From: an uncultured Ruminococcus sp. | GTDB taxonomy: Bacteria > Bacillota > Clostridia > Oscillospirales > Acutalibacteraceae | DNA length: 64,000 nt | Direction of reading: 5' to 3' | Assembly (NCBI GenBank): GCA_902767845.1 | Contig: CACXIV010000003.1 | Coordinates: 1-64,000, forward strand | In this document: in pieces, positions 61,380 through 64,000 of the stretch | Layout of the letters: each line of letters opens with the position of its first letter | How positions within the stretch are numbered: position 1 is the stretch's first letter | Program-made: the position numbers and the translations under genes | Notes under the pieces: model-generated | Seen by the model: the letters and a program-made list of their open reading frames with translations, nothing else | Database searches by the model: none | Told to the model about the DNA's origin: nothing

Positions 61380-62637
61380 ACAAGTCATCTCCTTTTAATA
61401 TAACCTTGTCGTAAAGCGATATGGTCTCGCCATTGAAGAGGATACCCTCGCCCGGTGAGGTGTCGCAGATAACGTAATCATCGTCGGCATAGAGGATAGA
61501 GATCTGCTTGAACTGAACCTCGCTGCCGTATAATACATAAACGCCCTGAACCTTTTTCTGCTCCTTGTGGGAGTTGTCGTTTTCGTCATAGGTCGTTTTG
61601 GTAACGTAATCGTCGTGGATAGCGCGCTTGCTGACTCTTAATCCCGTAAAGGTTCCGAGTCCGATCTCTATCGGCTCTATCCTCGCCTGCAAAATACCCT
61701 CGTCCATGTAATCGCACTGCAAAATAACGAGAGCGCTGCCGTTTGAGGTCTGCGATATCCTGTATATTTCAGCCGGGATAGCCTCGGTCGACGCCTCGGT
61801 GAGCAGCACGGTAACGGCGCTGTCCCAGATAGTAAGACTCTGAGCATCGTCGTGATTGACCTCGCAGGCTATGTACCACTTGACGTTGCTGACTACCTTG
61901 CCGGCGGTGTTCTCGGGAACCTCCGACTTTGAGATATTCTTTAGCTGATCGAGGGTAAGATTGTTGATATCCGAATAATTTACGGCGCTTTCAAAGCCGT
62001 CGCAGTGCTCGGTGAAATATCCTGCCTTCGGGCTCTGTATAGCGCCAGTGCTCTTACCGGCGGACGATCTAAGCGTTTCTATCTGCGCCGAAAGCTCGGT
62101 GATCTCGGCGTTGAAGTTCTTGAGATTTCCGGTGTACAGCAGCCTCTGGTTGATCGAGGACAACAGGTTGTCGGAATCGGTCTTAACGTCGTCGATATTG
62201 TTTTTGTTAGCGTCGTCAAGAAAGGTTATTAGCTTGCTCTTGATGTTGTTGTTGATAATGTCAAGGCTCATGGTGCCCGAGATGGTGTTCTTCTGGATAT
62301 ATTCAAGGGCGTCCTTTTTAGCCTGGAGCTTGTCCGCCATGGAATGAGCGACAGCGTCGCTCTCGTTTGAATAGACCTTGGCGATCTCTCCCTTGACGTT
62401 GACGGTATCGCCGTTTTCGCATGAATAGGACAAAATACCGTTTGTATTGTTGGGGATCACGGTTTCGTCGCGGATGATGAATCCGTTTGAGTATATCTTA
62501 TCGGTAACGGTCGTCATTACGGCGTTCTCGGTGGGATACATGTCGAAGTTCGCGCTTATGAGCAGATACGCCACATATACGAGCGCGAGTACCGTAAGCG
62601 CCGCGACCAGTATTCTTTTAAATAGCAGTTTATCCAT
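61357..62637 (-). CDS. HlyD-like membrane-anchored protein in the division operon
   Basis: A 426-residue protein with a single N-terminal membrane span (RILVAALTVLALVYVAYLLI). Beyond it lie a biotinyl-lipoyl-like half (GILSYSCENGDTVNVKGEIA), a helical hairpin (about 85-200) and beta-barrel parts (GLRVSKRAIHDDYVTK, YVLYGSEVQFKQISIL), the layout of periplasmic adaptor/HlyD proteins. No transporter partner is adjacent. It is embedded between miaA and yggS-sepF, so a role in cell-envelope assembly or division is suggested by context alone. Confidence 0.8.
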   Translation of the reverse strand: MDKLLFKRILVAALTVLALVYVAYLLISANFDMYPTENAVMTTVTDKIYSNGFIIRDETVIPNNTNGILSYSCENGDTVNVKGEIAKVYSNESDAVAHSMADKLQAKKDALEYIQKNTISGTMSLDIINNNIKSKLITFLDDANKNNIDDVKTDSDNLLSSINQRLLYTGNLKNFNAEITELSAQIETLRSSAGKSTGAIQSPKAGYFTEHCDGFESAVNYSDINNLTLDQLKNISKSEVPENTAGKVVSNVKWYIACEVNHDDAQSLTIWDSAVTVLLTEASTEAIPAEIYRISQTSNGSALVILQCDYMDEGILQARIEPIEIGLGTFTGLRVSKRAIHDDYVTKTTYDENDNSHKEQKKVQGVYVLYGSEVQFKQISILYADDDYVICDTSPGEGILFNGETISLYDKVILKGDDLYDGKVIA

Positions 62638-63580
62638 AAGTCAATCCTTTGTCTGTGATCTGAACGGCTTGCTCTAAAAGCTGTTCAAAAGATCCTGCCT
62701 TGTCGGGGTACAGCCAGTTGATATCCTTATCACGCTTAAACCACGTGATTTGCCTTTTGGCGTACCGACGTGTTTCCTGTTTCAGCTTTTCAATACATTC
62801 CTCTAACGGAAGCTCTCCCTTTAGGTAAGGAAAAAGCTCCTTATATCCTATCGCCTTCACCGAAGTAAAGCTCAGCTCCGAGGCGAACACTCTTTTTGCC
62901 TCGGCGACCAGCCCTTCTTCAAGCATACGGTCTACTCTGAGATTTATCCTGTCATAGAGCTTTTGCCTGTCCTCAAAATTCAGCCCGAGCTTTACGGGGC
63001 TGTAGGGACTTTCCGCGAGCCTCGATCTTTTGTTCTGCTCGGTGATGGTGATGCCTGTTGTTTTATAAAATTCGATCGCCCTGATTATCCGCTTGGGATT
63101 TTTTTCAACGCTGAGGCGTTCGGCAGATTCGCCGTCGATCTTTTTAAGTATCTCGAGCAGCCTGTCTATTCCCCCGGCGTAATACAGCTCCCATAATTCA
63201 TCGGTTATACCGGCGCTGCGATCCGCTTCGTGGAACGAGATGTTGTTCAACAGCGAATCGACATAAAGCCCTGTGCCGCCCACGATAACAGGCAGCTTAC
63301 CGCGAGCCGTAATATCGGCGATACATTCTTTGGCGTCGTTTACGAACATCGCGACGGAATAGGTCTTGTCCGGCGGAAGAAAACCTATCAGGTGATGAGG
63401 TATACCCTGCATCTCCTCCTCGGTCGGCTTGGCGGTGGCGATCTGCATACCCTTGTAGATTTGCATGGAGTCCGCCGAGATCACCTCGCCGTTAAAGCGT
63501 TTGGCAAGCTCAACGCCGAGCCGTGTCTTGCCCGAAGCGGTCGGACCGACAACGGTGATCAGTTTAATTTTTTTATCCAA
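62630..63580 (-). CDS. miaA: tRNA dimethylallyltransferase
   Basis: About 316 residues. The P-loop is VGPTASGKTRLGVELAKRF, followed by GEVISADSMQIYKGMQIATA and VIVGGTGLYVDSLL, and the C-terminal KRQITWFKRD. It adds the dimethylallyl group to A37 of tRNAs reading UNN codons. No ATG is available near the N-terminus. TTG 63580 gives MDKKIKLITVV with AGGG upstream, and TTG 63598 is the alternative that overlaps mutL. It overlaps the hlyD-like gene by 8 bases. Confidence 0.93.
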   Translation of the reverse strand: MDKKIKLITVVGPTASGKTRLGVELAKRFNGEVISADSMQIYKGMQIATAKPTEEEMQGIPHHLIGFLPPDKTYSVAMFVNDAKECIADITARGKLPVIVGGTGLYVDSLLNNISFHEADRSAGITDELWELYYAGGIDRLLEILKKIDGESAERLSVEKNPKRIIRAIEFYKTTGITITEQNKRSRLAESPYSPVKLGLNFEDRQKLYDRINLRVDRMLEEGLVAEAKRVFASELSFTSVKAIGYKELFPYLKGELPLEECIEKLKQETRRYAKRQITWFKRDKDINWLYPDKAGSFEQLLEQAVQITDKGLTYG

Positions 63581-63584
63581 ATAA

Positions 63585-64000
63585 TCACGCCCTGCCAAAC
63601 TGGTTTTCTATCTCTGATTTTTTCATGGAGATGCAGATGGGTCTGCCGTGGGGGCAATACCTGATCCGCGGATCGCTTTCAAGCGCTTTGATAAGCTCTA
63701 TCAGCTCGTCGGCACTGTTTTTATTGCCGGCTTTTACGGCGCTCCTGCACGCGACGTTGGCGTAGAACCAGTCCATTTTTTCGGTGTAGATATCGTTCTT
63801 GCCCATGGCAATGTAACCTGCCATCTCGGTGATACAGTCGGCTATCTCGGCGGCGTCAATATACTGCGGCGCGCTGCGCACGATGACCGTGCTGTTGCCG
63901 AAGTCCTCAACGTCAAACGAGCAATCCGCAAACATCTGCAAATTATTAACAGCCGCGTCGTACTCGGACTTGCCGAGCGTAACGGTCACGGGCTGCAAAA
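63585..64000 (-). CDS. mutL: MutL mismatch repair protein, C-terminal part (start lies beyond the window)
   Basis: The frame enters from the window end and covers the last 138 or so residues. It is the MutL C-terminal dimerisation/endonuclease region: ACRSAVKAG and the terminal CPHGRPICISM metal-site motif are characteristic of MutL proteins with nicking activity. The adjacent miaA gene (mutL-miaA order) supports the call. MutL coordinates strand removal after MutS recognises a mismatch. Confidence 0.92.
   Translation of the reverse strand, partial: LQPVTVTLGKSEYDAAVNNLQMFADCSFDVEDFGNSTVIVRSAPQYIDAAEIADCITEMAGYIAMGKNDIYTEKMDWFYANVACRSAVKAGNKNSADELIELIKALESDPRIRYCPHGRPICISMKKSEIENQFGRA

Overview
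The window looks like the chromosome of an anaerobic, spore-lineage Firmicute of the Oscillospiraceae/Ruminococcus type. The evidence is a SCIFF peptide with its radical-SAM maturase, a CwlD-like spore amidase, Gram-positive division genes (SepF, DivIVA, YlmH), ECF-type vitamin transport, and two secreted proteins with type-I dockerin repeats, as in cellulosome/amylosome-forming ruminococci. No rRNA or tRNA gene, CRISPR array, insertion sequence or phage module was seen. Coordinates and motifs were read by eye; no database search was possible.

Region 1-7060 is an accessory, partly AT-rich stretch. It holds GNAT acetyltransferases (one cut by the window edge, one frameshifted paralogue), two SAM methyltransferases, an ECF sigma factor with a frameshifted anti-sigma gene, a NUDIX hydrolase, a lipoprotein and a CD3324-type HTH protein. 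The HTH gene sits behind a consensus promoter, an 8-codon leader and mutually exclusive hairpins. Four related terminator-like elements punctuate this stretch.

Region 7055-18651 carries a membrane protein, ThrH, a His-rich CobW-type GTPase, a GT2 glycosyltransferase, HemW, release factor 3 with an overlapping PLP decarboxylase, the SCIFF pair scfA-scfB, and feoAB.

Region 18687-24897 is the most interesting part. A cobalamin riboswitch with an intrinsic terminator precedes four tightly packed genes: (i) a secreted protein with a transcobalamin-like beta domain (DUF4430), a cadherin-like domain, an alpha/alpha-toroid domain and a dockerin; (ii) a membrane-anchored DUF4430 protein; (iii) EcfT; (iv) one polypeptide that fuses both ECF ATPases to an S-component. 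I read it as a surface vitamin-B12 capture and import system that uses the two folds found in mammalian intrinsic factor/transcobalamin.

Region 25285-30310 encodes a giant dockerin-bearing surface protein broken by two one-base deletions and one in-frame stop. Region 30456-40977 mixes housekeeping genes (map, cwlD, radA, a Xer recombinase, gdhA) with small accessory genes (DinB-like, GNAT, SGNH-like, HTH).

Region 41047-64000 is conserved housekeeping DNA, all on the minus strand: lysA; tig-clpP-clpX-lon-engB (protein quality control); thrC with a phosphoesterase; rplS-lepB-rbgA-rnhB-yraN; and mutL-miaA-hlyD-like-yggS-sepF-ylmH-divIVA-ileS-lspA-rluD (division and translation).
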